64,000 bases of DNA from Luzula sylvatica (taxonomy: Eukaryota > Streptophyta > Magnoliopsida > Poales > Juncaceae): NCBI GenBank assembly GCA_946800325.1, contig OX326960.1, positions 12,982,393 through 13,046,392 on the forward strand, given 5' to 3'. This document shows, in pieces, positions 21,127 through 34,549 of the stretch. Both the position numbers and the translations under genes were made by a program. Within the stretch, counting starts at the first letter, position 1. Every line of letters begins with the position of its first letter. A model generated the notes under the pieces. The model was not told the origin of the DNA and searched no databases. It was given only the letters and a program-made list of their open reading frames with translations.

Positions 21127-22314
21127 ATTGGTATGTAGGAAGATAGTAATTCGGTTATTTAGTTAGTTTGTTAATTTGTTAATTTGTCAGTTAGTTAGTT
21201 ATTTAGTTAGTTAGTTAGTTAGTTAGTGAGTTAGTTAGAAAGGTAGTTAGTTAGTTAGTTAAGAGGTATGTATGAAGGTAGTTAGTTAGTTAGTTAGTAT
21301 GCAAGAAGGTTGTTTGTTAGTTAGTTAGTTAGTTAGATAGTTAGTTAATTAGTAAGTTAGTTAGGTAATCAGTTAGTTATTTAGTTAGTTGCTTAGTTAC
21401 TTAGCTAGTAGTTAGTTAGTTAGTGGGTTAGTTAGTTAATCAATATATATGTATCAAGGTAGTTAGTTAGTTAATCAGATAGTTAGTTAATTAGTTAGTA
21501 GTTAGTCAATTAGTTAGTTAGTTAGTCAGTCAGTTAGTTAGTTAGTCATCTAGTAGTTATTTAGTTAGTTAGGTCATCAGTTAGTTATTTATTTAGTTAG
21601 TTAGTTAGTTGGTTAGCAAGTAGTTAGCAGGTCAGTTATTTATTTAGTTAGTTCGTTTGTTAGTTGGCGGGTTTGTAAGAAGGTAGTTAGTTAGTTAGTT
21701 AGTAAGTTAGTTAGTTAGTTAGTTAACAGGTATGTAAAAAGATAGTTCGTTAGTAAATTAGTTAGTTAATAGGCATGTAGCAAGATAGTTATTTAGGTAG
21801 TTAGTTTGTTAATTAGTTAATTAGTGAGTTAGTTATCTTGTAGTTAGTTAGTTAGTTATGTAGTAAGTTAACTAATTAGTTATTTAGTTACTTAGTTTGT
21901 TAGTTATCTAGTAGTTAGTTAGTTAGCTAGTCAGTTATTTAGTGAGTTAGATAGTTAGTTAGTTAGTTAATGGGAAGGTAGTTAGTTAGTTAGTTTGTGG
22001 GTATGTGGGAAGGTAGTTATTTTGTTTGTTAGTTAGTTTGTTAGTTAATTAGATAGTTAATAGGCATGTAGCAAGATAGTTATTTAGCTAGTTAGTTTGT
22101 TAATTAGTTAATTAGTTAGTTAGTTATCTAGTAGTTTGTTAGTTAGTTATTTAGTTAGTTAAATAATTAGTTAGTTAGTTATCTAGTAGTTTGTTAGTTA
22201 GTTATTTAGTTAGTTAACTAATTAGTTATTTAGTTAGTTTGTTTGTTAGTTATCTAGTAGTTAGTTAGTTAGGTAGTTAGTTATTTAGTTAGTTAGATAG
22301 TTAGTTAGTTAGTT

Positions 22315-24197
22315 AGTATGCAACAAGGGTGTTAGTTAGTTAGTTAGTCAGACAATTAGTTAATTAGTTAGTTAGTTAGTTAATCAGTTAGTTATTTAGT
22401 TAGTTACTTAGTTAGTTAGCTAGTAGTTAGTTAGTTAGTGGGTTTGCTAGTTAATCAATATATATGTATCAAGGTAGTTAGTTAGTTAGTTAGATAGTTA
22501 GTTAATTAGTTAGTTAGTGAGTTAATTAGTTAGTTAGTTAGTTAGTCAGTTAGTTAGTCAGTCAGTTAGTTACGTCATCAGTTAGTTATTTAGTTAGTTA
22601 GTTAGTAAGCTAGTAGTCAGCATGATAGTTATTTATTTAGTTAGTTAGTTAGTTGGCGGGTATGTAGGAAGGTAGTTAGTTAGTTAGTTAATAGGTATTT
22701 AAGAAAATATTGAGTTAGTAAATTAGTTAGTTATTATGTTAGTGATCTAGTAATTAGTTAGTTAGTCATTTTGTCAGCTAGCTAGTAGTTAGTTAGTTAG
22801 TTAGTTTTTTAGTAAGTAAGTTAGTTAATTATCTAGTAGTTAGTTAGTTATTTAGTTAGTTAACTAGTTAGTTATTTAGTTACTAGTAGTTAGTTAGTTA
22901 GCTAGTTAGTTATTTAGTTAGTTAGATAGTTAGTTAGTTAGTTTGTGGGAAGGTAGTTAGTTAGTAAGTTTGTGGGTATGTAGGAAAGTACTTAGTTAGT
23001 TAGTTAGTTAGTGAGTTAATAGGTATCTAGGAAGATAGTTATTCGGATATTTAGTTAGTTTGTTAATTAGTTAATTTGTCAGTTAGTTAGTTATTTAGTT
23101 AGTTAGTTTGTTAGTTAGCTAGTTAGTTAGTTAGTTAGTTAGTTAGTGAGTTAGTTAGTTAGAAAGGTAGTTAGTTAGCTAGTTAATTAGTTAGTTAACT
23201 AGTTAGTTATTTAGTTAGTTAGTTTGTTAGTTATCTAGTTGTTAGTGAGTTAGCTAGTTAGTTATTCAGTTAGTTAGATAATTAGTTATTAGTCAGTTAG
23301 TGGGAAGGTAGTTAGTTAGTTAGTTAGTGGGTATGTAGGGAGGTAGTTAGTTAGTTAGTTTGTTAGTTAGTTAATTAGTTAGTTAATAGTTATGTTTGAA
23401 GATAGTTATTTAGTTAGTTAGTTAGTTTGTTATTTAGTTAATTAGTTAGTTAGTTAGTTATTTAGTTATTTAGTTATTTAGTTAGATAGTTTGTTAGTTA
23501 GTTAGTTAGAAAGATAGTAAGTTAGTTATTTAATAGGTATGTATGAAGGTTGTTAGTTAGTAAGTTAGATAGTTAACTAGTTAGTCAGTTAGCTAGTAGT
23601 TAGTTTGTTAGTTAGTTAGTTAATTAGTCAGTTAGTTATTTAGTAAGTTTGTGAGCTAGTTAACTAGTAGTTAGTTAGTTAATTAGTTAATTAATTAGTT
23701 AGTTAATTAGTTAGTCAGTAAGTCAGTTAGTTAGTGCGTATGTACGAAGGTAGCTAGTTAGTTAGTTAATTTGTTAATTAGTTAGGTAGTTAGTTAGTTA
23801 GTTAGTCAGTTAGTTAGTTAATTAGTTAGTTATGTATTTAGTTAGGTAGTTAGTTAAATAGCTAGTATTTATTTAGTTAGTTATTTATTTATTTATTTTG
23901 TTACTTAGTTAGTGGGTATGTAGGAAGGTAGTTAGTGAGTTAGTCAGTTAGTTAGTTAGTTAATTAGCTAATATGTAAGTGGGAAGATAGTTAGTTAGTT
24001 AATTAGTTAGTTTTTTAGTTAGTTATCTAGTAGTTAATTAGTTAGTTATTTAGTTAGTTATCTAGTAGTTAGCTAGTTAGTTAGTTAGTAAGTTAGTTAT
24101 TTATTCAGTTAGCTAGTAGTTAGTTAGTTAGTTAGTTAGCTAGTTAGTTAGTTAGTTAGTTAATTAGTTAGTTAGTTAGTTATTTAGTTAGTTAGTT
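22315..24197 (+). repeat. 1.88-kb tandem unit, copy 1
   Basis: It starts at AGTATGCAACAAGGGTG, with the rare GTCAGACAATTAG following. The same pair recurs at 24198, giving a period of 1,883 bp. The corresponding units in the second 21-kb copy start at 37975 and 39854 (1,879 bp). Confidence 0.85.
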
Positions 24198-24930
24198 AGT
24201 ATGCAAGAAGGGTGTTAGTTAGTTAGTTAGTCAGACAATTAGTTAATTAGTTAGTTAGTTAGTTAATCAGTTAGTTATTTAGTTAGTTACTTTGTTAGTT
24301 AGCTAGTAGTTAGTTAGTTAGTGGGTTTGCTAGTTAATCAATATATATGTATCAAGGTAGTTAGTTAGTTAGTTAGATAGTTAGTTAATTAGTTAGTTAG
24401 TGAGTTAATTAGTTAGTTAGTTAGTTAGTCAGTTAGTTAGTCAGTCAGTTAGTTACGTCATCAGTTATTTATTTAGTTAGTTAGTTAGTTGGCGGATATG
24501 TAGGAAGGTAGTTAGTTAGTTAGTTAATAGGTATTTAAGAAAATATTGAGTTAGTAAATTAGTTAGTTATTATGTTAGTGATCTAGTAATTAGTCAGTTA
24601 GTCATTTTGTCAGCTAGCTAGTAGTTAGTTAGTTAGTTAGTTTTTTAGTAAGTAAGTTAGTTAATTATCTAGTAGTTAGTTAGTTATTTAGTTAGTTAAC
24701 TAGTTAGTTATTTAGTTACTAGTAGTTAGTTAGTTAGCTAGTTAGTTATTTAGTTAGTTAGATAGTTAGTTAGTTAGTTTGTGGGAAGGTAGTTAGTTAA
24801 TAAGTTAGTGGGTATGTAGGAAAGTACTTAGTTAGTTAGTTAGTTACTGAGTTAATAGGTATCTAGGAAGATAGGTATTCAGATATTTAGTTAGTTTGTT
24901 AATTAGTTAATTTGTCAGTTAGTTAGTTAT

Positions 24931-24979
<49 letters not shown>

Positions 24980-25940
24980 GAGTTAGTTAGTTAGAAAGGT
25001 AGTTAGTTAGCTAGTTAATTAGTTAGTTAACTAGTTAGTTATTTAGTTAGTTAGTTTGTTAGTTATCTAGTTGTTAGTGAGTTAGCTAGTTAGTTATTCA
25101 GTCAGTTAGATAATTAGTTATTAGTCAGTTAGTGGGAAGGTAGTTAGTTAGTTAGTTAGTGGGTATGTAGGAAGGTAGTTAGTTAGTTATTTTGTTAGTT
25201 AGTTAATTAGTTAGTTAATAGTTATGTTCGAAGATAGTTATTTAGTTAGTTAGTTAGTTTGTTATTTAGTTAATTAGTTAGTTAGTTAGTTATTTAGTTA
25301 TTTAGTAATTTAGTTAGATAGTTTGTTAGTTAGTTAGTTAGAAAGATAGTAAGTTAGTTATTTAATAGGTATGTATGAAAGATGTTAGTTAGTAAGTTAG
25401 ATAGTTAACTAGTTAGTCAGTTAGCTAGTAGTTAGTTAGTTAGTTAGTTAATTAGTTAGTTAGTTATTTAGTAAGTTTGGAGGTAGTTAACTAGTATTTA
25501 GTTAGTTAATTAGTTAATTAATTAGTTAGTTAATTAGTTAGTCAGTAAGTCAGTTAGTTAGTGCGTATGTACGAAGGTAGCTAGTTAGTTAGTTAATTTG
25601 TTAGTTATTTAGTTAGTTAGTTAGTCAGTTAGTTAGTTAATTAGTTAGTTATGTATTTAGTTAGTTAGTTAGTTAAATAGCTAGTTGTTATTTAGTTATT
25701 TATTTATTTATTTATTTTGTTACTTAGTTAGTGGGTATGTAGGAAGGTAGTTAGTAAGTTAGTCAGTTAGTTAGTTAGTTAATTAGCTAATATGTAAGTG
25801 GGAAGATAGTTAGTTAGTTAATTAGTTTGTTTTTTAGTTAGTTATCTAGTAGTTAATTAGTTAGTTATTTGGTTAGTTATCTAGTAGTTAGCTAGTTAGT
25901 TAGTTAGTAAGTTAGTTATTTATTCAGTTAGCTATTAGTT
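24198..25940 (+). repeat. 1.88-kb tandem unit, copy 2 (shortened)
   Basis: It begins AGTATGCAAGAAGGGTG and keeps the punctuator order of the previous unit. The offset has shrunk to about 1.83 kb near 25380. The match fades near 25.94 kb, and the right limit is approximate. Confidence 0.8.
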
Positions 25941-26375
25941 AGTTAGTTAGTTAGTTAGTTAGATAGTAAGTTAGTTAGTTATTCAATTAGTTAGTTTGTT
26001 AGTTAGTTAGTCAATATTTATGTAAGAAGGTAGTCGGTTAGTTAGTTAGTTAGTTAATTAGCAAGTAGTTAGTTAGTTACTTAGTTAGTTAGTATATAAG
26101 AAGGTTGTTAGTTAGTTAGTTAGTTAGATAGTTAGTTAATTAGTTTGTTAGTTAGTTAAAGAGTTAGTTATTAAGTTTGTTACTTAGTTAGTTAGCTAGT
26201 AGTTAGTTAGTTAGTGAGTTAGTTAGTGAATCAATATATATGTATCAAGGTAGTTAGTTAGTTAGTTGGATAGTTAGTTAATTTGTTAGTCAGTTAATTA
26301 GTTAATTATCTAGTAGTTAGTTTGTTAGTTAGGTCATCAGTTAATTAGTTAGTTAAATACCTAGTAGTTATTTAG

Positions 26376-26417
<42 letters not shown>

Positions 26418-28328
26418 ATTAGTTAGTTTTTTAGTTAGTTATCTAGTAGTTAATTAGTTAGTTATTTAGTTAGTTATCTAGTAGTTAGCTAGTTAGTTAG
26501 TTAGTAAGTTAGTTATTTATTCAGTTAGCTAGTAGTTAGTTAGTTAGTTAGTTTGATAGTAAGTTAGTTAGTTAGTTATTCAATTAGTTAGTTTGTTAGT
26601 TAGTTACTCAATATTTATGTAAGAAGGTAGTCAGTTAGTTAGTTAGTTAGTTAATTAGCAAGTAGTTAGTTAGTTACTTAGTTAGTTAGTATATAAGAAG
26701 GTTGTTAGTTAGTTAGTTAGTTAGATATTTAGTTAATTAGTTTGTTAGTTAGTTAAAGAGTTAGTTATTAAGTTTGTTACTTAGTTAGTTAGCTAGTAGT
26801 TAGTTAGTTAGTGAATTAGTTAGTGAATCAATATATATGTATCAAGGTAGTTAGTTAGTTAGTTAGATAGTTAGTTAATTAGTTAGTTAGTTAATTAGTT
26901 AATTATCTAGTATTTAGTTTGTTAGTTAGGTCATCAGTTAATTAGTTAGTTAATTAGTGAGTTATTTATTTATTTAGTTAGTTACTTAATTAGTTAGTTA
27001 GGTAGTTAGTCAGTTAGTTATTTAGTTAGTTACTTAGTTAGTTAGCTAGTAGTTAGTTAGTTAGTGGGTTAGTTAGTTAATCAATATATATGTATCAAGG
27101 TAGTTCGTTAGTTAGTTAGATAGTTAGTTAATTAGTTAGTAGTTAGTTAATTAGTTAGTTAGTTAGACAGTTAGTTAGTTAGTTAGTTATCTAGTAGTTA
27201 GTTAGTTAGTTAGGTCATCAATTAGTTATTTAGTTAGTTAGTTAGTTAGTTAGTTGGTTAGCTAGTAGTTAGCAGGTTAGTCATTTATTTAGTTAGTTAG
27301 TTTGTTAGTTGGCGGGTATGTATGAAGGTAGTTAGTTAGTTAGTTAATCGGTATTTAAAAAGATAGATTGTTAGTAAATTAGTTAGTTATTATGTTAGTT
27401 ATCTAGTAATTAGTTAGTTAGTTATTTTGTCTGCTAGCTAGTAGTTAGTTAGTTAGTTAGTTATCTAGTAGTTAGTTAGTTAGTTATTTAGTTAGTTAAC
27501 TAATTAGTTATTTAGTTAGTTAGTTTGTTAGTTATCTAGTAGTTAGTTAGTCTGCTAGTTAGTTATTTAGTGAGTTAGATAGTTAGTTAGTTAGTTAGTG
27601 GGAGGGTAGTTAGTTAGTTAGTTAGTGGGTATGTGGGAAGGTAGTTAGTTAGTTTGTTAGTTAGTTTGTTAGTTAATTAGATAATTAATAGGCATGTTGG
27701 AAGATAATTATTTAGTTAGTTAGTCAGTTAGTTAGAAATTAGGTAGTTAGTTAGTTAGTTAATAGGTATGTATGAAGGTAGTTAGTTAGTAAGTTAGGTA
27801 GTTAACTAGTTAGTTAGTTAGCTAGTTATTTTGTTAGTTAGTTCATTAGTTAATTAGTTAGTTATTTAGTTAGTTAGTTAGTTAGTTAACTAGTAGTTAG
27901 TTAGTTAATTAGTTAATTAATTAGTAAGTTAATTAGTTAGTTAGTAAGTTAGTTAGTTATTGGGTATGTACGAAGGTAGCTAGTTAGTTAGCTAATTAGT
28001 TAGTTAGTTAGTTAATTGGTTAGTTATTTTGTTAGTTAGTACGTTAGTTAAATAGCTAGTAGTTATTTTGTTAGTTATTAACTTAATTAGTAAGTGACTT
28101 TGTTAGTGGGTATGTAAGAAGGTAGTTAGTAAGTTAGTTAGTTAGTTAGTTAGTTAATATGTACGTAGGAAGATAGTTAGTTAGTAATTAGTTAGTTATT
28201 TAGTTAGTTATCTAGTAGTTAGTTTGTTAGTTAGTTAGTTAGTTTGTTATTTATTCAATTAGCTAGTAGTTTGTTAGTTCGTTAGTTAATTAGTAAGTTA
28301 GTTAGTTAGTTAGTTAGTAAGTTAGTTT

Positions 28329-28360
<32 letters not shown>

Positions 28361-28676
28361 ATTAGTTAGTTAATTAGTCAATATGTATGTAAGAAGGTAG
28401 TTAGTTATTTTGTTAGTTAGTTAGTTAATTGACCAGTAGTTAGTTAGTTAGTTAGTTAGTTAGTATGTAAGAAGGTTGTTAGTTAGTTAGTTAGTTAAAT
28501 AGTTAGTTAATTAGTTAGTTAATTAGTTAGTTAGTTAATCCGTTAGTTGTTTAGTTAGTTACTTAGTTAGTTGGCTAGTAGTTAGTAAGTTAGTGAGTTA
28601 GTTAGTTAATCAATACGTATGTATCAAGGTAGTTAGTTAGTTAGTTAGATAGTTAGTTAATTAGTTAGTTAGTTCA

Positions 28677-28711
<35 letters not shown>

Positions 28712-29540
28712 TCTAGTAGTTAGTTAGTTAGTTAGTTAGGTCATCAGTTAGTTATTTACTTAGTTAGTTAGTTAGTTAGTTAGTTATCTAGTTGTTAGCT
28801 GGTTAGTTATTTATTTGGTAAGTTAGTTAGTTAGTTGGTGGGTATGTAGGAAGGTAGGTAGTTAGTTAGTAAATTAGTTAGTTATTATGTTAGTTATCTA
28901 GTAATTAGTTAGTTAGTTATTTTGTCAGCTAGCTAGTAGTTAGTTAGTTAGTTAGTTATCTAGTAGTTAGTTAGTTAGTTATTTAGTTAGTTAACTAATT
29001 AGTTATTTAGTTAGTTAGTTTGTTAGTTATCTAGTAGTTAGTTAGTCAGCTAGTTAGTTATTTAGTGAGTTAGATAGTTAGTTACTTAGTTAGTGGGAGG
29101 GTAGTTAGTTACTTAATTAGTTAATTAATTAGTAAGTTAATTAGTTAGTTAGTAAGTTAGTTAGTTAGTTAGTGGGTATGTACGAAGGTAGCTAGTTAGT
29201 TAGTTAATTAGTTAGTTAGTTAGTTAATTGGTTAGTTATTTTGTTGGTTAGTTCGTTAGTTAAATAGCTAGTAGTTAGTTTGTTAGTTATTAATTTAATT
29301 ACTAAGTGACTTTGTTAGTGGGTATGTAGGAAGGTAGTTTGTAAGTTAGTTAGTTAGTTAGTTAGTTAATATGTACGTAGGAAGATAGTTAGTTAGTAAT
29401 TAGTTAGTTATTTAGTTAGTTATCTAGTAGTTAGTTTGTTAGTTTGTTAGTTAGTTAGTTATTTATTCAGTTAACTAGTAGTTTGTTAGTTCGTTAGTTA
29501 ATTAGTAAGTTAGTTAGTTAGTTAGTTAGTAAGTTAGTTT

Positions 29541-29576
<36 letters not shown>

Positions 29577-30183
29577 ATTAGTTAGTTAGTTAGTCAATAT
29601 GTATGTAAGAAGGTAGTTAGTTAGTTAGTTAGTTAGTTAGTTAATTGACCAGTAGTTAGTTAGTTAGTTAGTTAGTTAGTATGTAAGAAGGTTGTTAGTT
29701 AGTTAGTTAGTTAAATAGTTAGTTAATTAGTTAGTTAATTAGTTAGTTAGTTAATCCGTTAGTTGTTTAGTTAGTTACTTAGTTAGTTGGCTAGTAGTTA
29801 GTAAGTTAGTTAGTTAGTTAGGTAATCAATACGTATGTATCAATGTAGTTAGTTAGTTAGTTAGATAGTTAGTTAATTAGTTAGTTAGTTCATTAGTTAG
29901 TTAGTTATCTAGTAGTTAGTTAGTTAGTTAGTTAGGTCATCAGTTAGTTATTTACTTAGTTAGTTAGTTAGTTAGTTAGTTATCTAGTAGTTAGCTGGTT
30001 AGTTATTTATTTGGTAAGTTAGTTAGTTAGTTGGTGGGTATGTAGGAAGGTAGGTAGGTAGGTAGTTAGTTAGTAAATTAGTTAGTTATTATGTTAGTTA
30101 TCTAGTAATTAGTTAGTTAGTTATTTTGTCATTTAGCTAGTAGTTAGTTAGTTATTAAGTTAGTTAGTTAGTTAGTTATCTAG

Positions 30184-30229
<46 letters not shown>

Positions 30230-30761
30230 TCTAGTAGTTAGTTAGTTATTTAGTTAGTTAGTTTGTTACTTACTAGTAGTTAGTTAGTTAGCTAGTTAGT
30301 TATTTTGTTAGTTAGATAGTTAGTTAGTTAGTTAGTTAGTGGGTATGTACTTTGTTATATAGTTAGTGGGTATGTAGGAAAGTAGTTAGTTAGTTTTAGT
30401 TAGTTAGTTAATAGGTATGTAGGAAGATAGTTATTCGGTTATTTAGTTAGTTTGTTAATTAGTTAATTTATTAGTTAGTTAGTTATTTAGTTATTTAGTT
30501 AGTTATTTAGTTAGTTTGTTCATCTGAAAGGTAGTTAGTTAATAGGTATGTATGAAGGTAGTTAGTAAGTAAGTTAGTTAGTTTGCTAGTAGTTAGTTAC
30601 TTAGTTAGTTAGTTAATAATTAGTTAGTTATTTAGTTAGTTAACAAGTAGTTAGTTAGTTATTTAGTTTTTTAATTAGTTCGTTCATTAGTTAGTTAGTA
30701 AGTTAGTTTGTTAGTGGGTATGTACGAAGGTACCCAGTTAGTTTGTTAATTGGTTAGTTAA

Positions 30762-30792
<31 letters not shown>

Positions 30793-30793
30793 A

Positions 30794-30844
<51 letters not shown>

Positions 30845-30859
30845 TTCAGTTAGTTAGTG

Positions 30860-30900
<41 letters not shown>

Positions 30901-32193
30901 TTCAGTTAGCTAGTAGTTAGTTAGTTTGTTAGTAAGGTAGTTAGTTAGTTAGTTAGTTGGTTAGTTAGTTAATTAGTTAGTTAGTTAGTTAGTCAATTTA
31001 TATGTAAGAAGGTAGTTAGTTAGTTAGTTAGTTAGTTAATTAGTTAGTTAGTTAATTAGCTAGTAGTTAGTTTGTTAGTAAGTTAGTTAGTATGTAAGAA
31101 GGTTGTTAGTTAGTTAGTTAGTTAGTTAGATTGTTAGTTAATTAGTTAGTTAGTTAGTTAATCAGTCAGTTATTTAGTTAGTCACTTAGACAGTTAGCTA
31201 GTTGTTAGTTAGTTAGTGAGTTAGTTAGTTAATCAATATGTTTGTATCAAGGTAGTTAGTTAGTTAGTTAGATAGTTAGTTAATTAGTTAGTTAGTTAAT
31301 TAGTTAGTTAGTCAGTCAGTCAGTCAGTCAGTTAGTTATCTAGTAGTTAGTTAGGTCATGAGTTAGTTATTTAGTTAGTTTGTTAGTTAGTTAGTTAGTT
31401 AGTTTGCTAGTAGTTATCAGGTTAGTTATTTATTAATTTAGATAGTTAGTTAGTTGGAGGGTATGTAGGAAGGTAGTTAGTTAGTTAGTTAGTTAGTTAG
31501 TTAATAGGTATTTAAGAAGATAATTAGTTAGTAAGTTAGGTAGTTAGTTAGTTAGTGGGTATGTAGGAAAGTAGCTAGTTTGTTAGTTAGTTAGTTAGTT
31601 AATAGGTATGTAGGAGGATAGTTATTCGGTTATTTAATTAGCTTGTTAATTAGTTAATTTATTAGGTTGTTGGTTATTTAGTTATTTAGTTAGTTAGTTA
31701 GTTAGTTAGGCAGTTAGTTAATAGGTATGTATGAAGGAAGTTAGTTAGTAAGTTAGTTAGTTAGCTAGCTAGTAGTTTGTTAGTTAGTTAGTTAGTCAAT
31801 TAGTTAGTTATTTAATTAGTTAATTAGTCAGTTAACTAGTAGTTGGTTACTTAATTAGTTAATTAATTCGTTAGTTAATTAGTTAGCTAATTGTTGGGTA
31901 TGTACGAAGGTAGCTAGTTAGTTAGTTAATTAGTTAATTAGTTAGTTAGTTAATTAGTTAGTTATTTAGTTAGTTAGTTAGGTAAATAGCTAGTATTTAT
32001 TTAGTTATTTATTTATTTAGTTTGTTACTTAGTTAGTGGGTAGGTAGGAAGGTAGTTAGTAAGCTAGTCAGTTAGTTAGTTAGTTAGTTAATTTGAATGT
32101 AGGAAGATAGTTAGTTAGTTAATTAGTTAGTTATTTAGTTAGTTATCTTGTAGTTAGTCAGTTAGTTAGTTAGTTATTTATTCAGTCAGCTAG

Positions 32194-32225
<32 letters not shown>

Positions 32226-32421
32226 ATGTTAGTTAGTTAGTTAGTTAGTTAGTTAGTCAATATGTATGTAAGACGGTAGTTAGTTAGTTGGTTAGTTAGT
32301 TAGTTAATTAGCTTGTTGTTAGTTAGTTAGTTTGTTAGTTGGTATGTAAGAAGGTTGTTAGTTAGTTAGTTAGTTAGTTAGATAGTTAGTTAATTAGTTA
32401 GTTAGTTAGTTAATCAGTTAG

Positions 32422-32507
32422 TTATTTAGTTTGTCACTTAGTTAGTCAGCTAGTAGTTAGTTAGTTATTTAGTTTGTCACTTAGTTAGTCAGCTAGTAGT
32501 TAGTTAG
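32422..32507 (+). repeat. 43-bp tandem duplication
   Basis: The units 32422-32464 and 32465-32507 each contain TTGTCACTTAGTTAGTCAGC. Both 21-kb copies have the pair (the other is at 53919-54004). The related sequence near 8490 has a single unit, so the pair arose before the 21-kb duplication. Confidence 0.9.
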
Positions 32508-32860
32508 TTATTGAGTTAGTTAGTTAATCAATATGTATGTATCAAGGTAGTTAGTTAGTTAGTTAGATAGTTAGTTAATTGGTTAGTTGGTTAATTAGTT
32601 AGTTTGTTAGTTAGTCAGTCAGTTATTTAGTAGTTAGTTAGTTAGTTAGGTCATCAGTTAGTAATTTAGTTAGTTTGTTAGTTAGTTCGTTAGCATGTTC
32701 GTTTTTTATTTAGTTAGTTAGTTAGTTAGATGGTGGGTGTGTTGGAAGGTAGGTAGTTAGTTAGTTAGTTAATAGGTATTTACGAAGATAGTTAGTTAGT
32801 AAATTAGTTAGTTATTATGTTAGTTATCTAGTAATTAGTTAGTAATTTTGTCAGCTAGCT

Positions 32861-32868
32861 AGTAGCTA
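32861..32868 (+). repeat. Junction of the 21-kb tandem duplication (AGTAGCTA)
   Basis: The left side (GTCAGCTAGCT) is identical to the left side of 54358; the right side (ACTAACTAACTAACTAATTA) is that of 11724. The shared 8 bp is the only homology at the breakpoint. Confidence 0.92.
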
Positions 32869-34226
32869 ACTAACTAACTAACTAATTAACTAACTAACTA
32901 CTTTCCTATTAAATAACTAACTAATTAAGTAACCAACTAACTAATTAAGTAACTAACTAATTATGTAACTAACTAACTAACTTCTAGCTAACTAACTAAT
33001 TACATAATTAACTACCGAACTAACTTACTAACTACCTTTATACATGCGTATTAAATAACTGACTAACTAACTACCTAACCAATTAACTAACTCATTAAGT
33101 AACTAACTAACTAACTTCCTATATACCTATTAACTAACTAACTGAGTAAGTAACTACTAGCTAACAAACTGACTAGCTAACTAACGTATTAACTAACTAA
33201 CTACCTTCCTACATACCCACTAATTAATTAAGTAACCAACTAACTAATTAATTAACTAACTAACTTACTAACTACTAGCTAACAAGCTAATTAAAAAATT
33301 AACTAACTTACTAACTACCTACCTTCATACATACCTATTAACTAACTAACTAACTACATTACTAATTAACTAACTACCTTCATATACACGCACTACCTAA
33401 CTAACTAACTAACTAACTACCTACCTCACTAGCTAACTAAATAACTAACTAGTTAACTAACTAACTAACTACTGGCTAACTAAGTAACTAACTATCTTCC
33501 TACATACCTATTAACTAACTCACTAACTAAGTAACTAACTGTCTTTCTACATACCTATTAACTAATTAACTAACTAGCTAACTAACTAACTTCCTACGAA
33601 CCTATTAACTAACTTACTAACTAAGTAACTACTAGCTAACACACTGACTAGCTAACTAACTAACTACCTTCCTATCAAATAACAAACTAATTAACTAACT
33701 AACTACCTTCCTATTAAATAACTAACTAATTAAGTAACTAACTAACTAATTAAGTAACTAACTAATTAAGTAACTAATTATATAATTAACTACCGAACTA
33801 ACTTACTAACTAACTACCTTTATACATGCCTATTAAATAACTAACTAACTAACTACCTAAGCAATTAACTAATTCATTTTTTAACTAACTAACTAATTTC
33901 CTATATACCTATCAACTAACTAACTAAGTAACTAACTACTAGCTAACAAACTGACTAGCTAACCAACTAACTAACTTATTAATTAACTACCTTCCTACAT
34001 ACCCACTAACTAATTAAGTAACTAACTAACTAATTAACTAACTAACTAACTAACTAACTACTGGTTAACAAGCTAATTAAAAAAATTAACTAACTAACTT
34101 ACTAAATAACTTCCTTCATACATACCTATTAACTAACAAACTAACTAACTACATTACTAATTAACTAACTACCTTCGTATGCACGCACTAACTAATTAAC
34201 TAACTAACTAACTAAATAACTAACTA
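32869..34226 (-). repeat. Inverted satellite block D (truncated copy of block C)
   Basis: CTAA polarity on the + strand; a copy of 11725-13082 with identical length (1,358 bp) and five substitutions. The left part of block C is missing because the duplication breakpoint falls inside it. The right-edge palindrome is retained. Confidence 0.96.
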
Positions 34227-34511
34227 GTTATTTAGTTAGTTAGTTAGTTAGTTAGTGGGTATGTACGAAGGTAGCTAGTTAGTTAGTTAATTAGTTAGTT
34301 AGTTAGTTAATTGGTTAGTTATTCAGTTAGTTAGTTCGTTAGTTAAATAGCTAGTAGTTATTTAGTTACTTATTAATTTAATTAGTAAGCGACTTTGTTA
34401 GTGGGTATGTAGGAAGGTAGTTAGTAAGTTAGTTAGTTAGCTAGTTAGTTAATATGTACGTAGGAAGATAGTTTTTTAGCTAATTGGTTAGTTATTTAGT
34501 TAGTTATCTAG

Positions 34512-34549
<38 letters not shown>

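Larger units (their letters stand above)
11725..32868 (+). repeat. 21-kb tandem duplication, copy 1 (carries the retrotransposon)
   Basis: The copy is 21,144 bp long, or 15,608 bp without the retrotransposon and one target duplication. 11725-13082 aligns to 32869-34226 at a constant offset of 21,144 with 5 substitutions and no gap. After the retrotransposon the offset becomes 15,604 (the element plus a 4-bp unit difference). From about 27.0 kb the match moves to 48.2-54.36 kb (offset about 21,239, later 21,517, then 21,497). Relative to copy 2 it lacks about 278 bp near 29.1 kb and the segment corresponding to roughly 46.47-48.2 kb. Confidence 0.9.
19525..32868 (+). repeat. Forward satellite right of the retrotransposon
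   Basis: 13.3 kb of GTTA-type satellite without any ORF or foreign sequence. The punctuator order continues across the insertion (GTGGGAAGG at 19721, GTGGGTATGTAGGAAAG at 19748, AATAGGTATGTATGAAGG at 19941) and returns to GTGGGTATGTACGAA at 20115. Local tandem duplications of 1.88 kb and 43 bp lie inside. Confidence 0.96.

Noticed and set aside
32861..32868. Assembly mis-join as sole explanation of the 21-kb repeat
   Set aside because: Copies differ by real substitutions, by the retrotransposon and by copy-specific rearrangements, so they are two loci; a mis-join at this exact point still cannot be excluded without reads.
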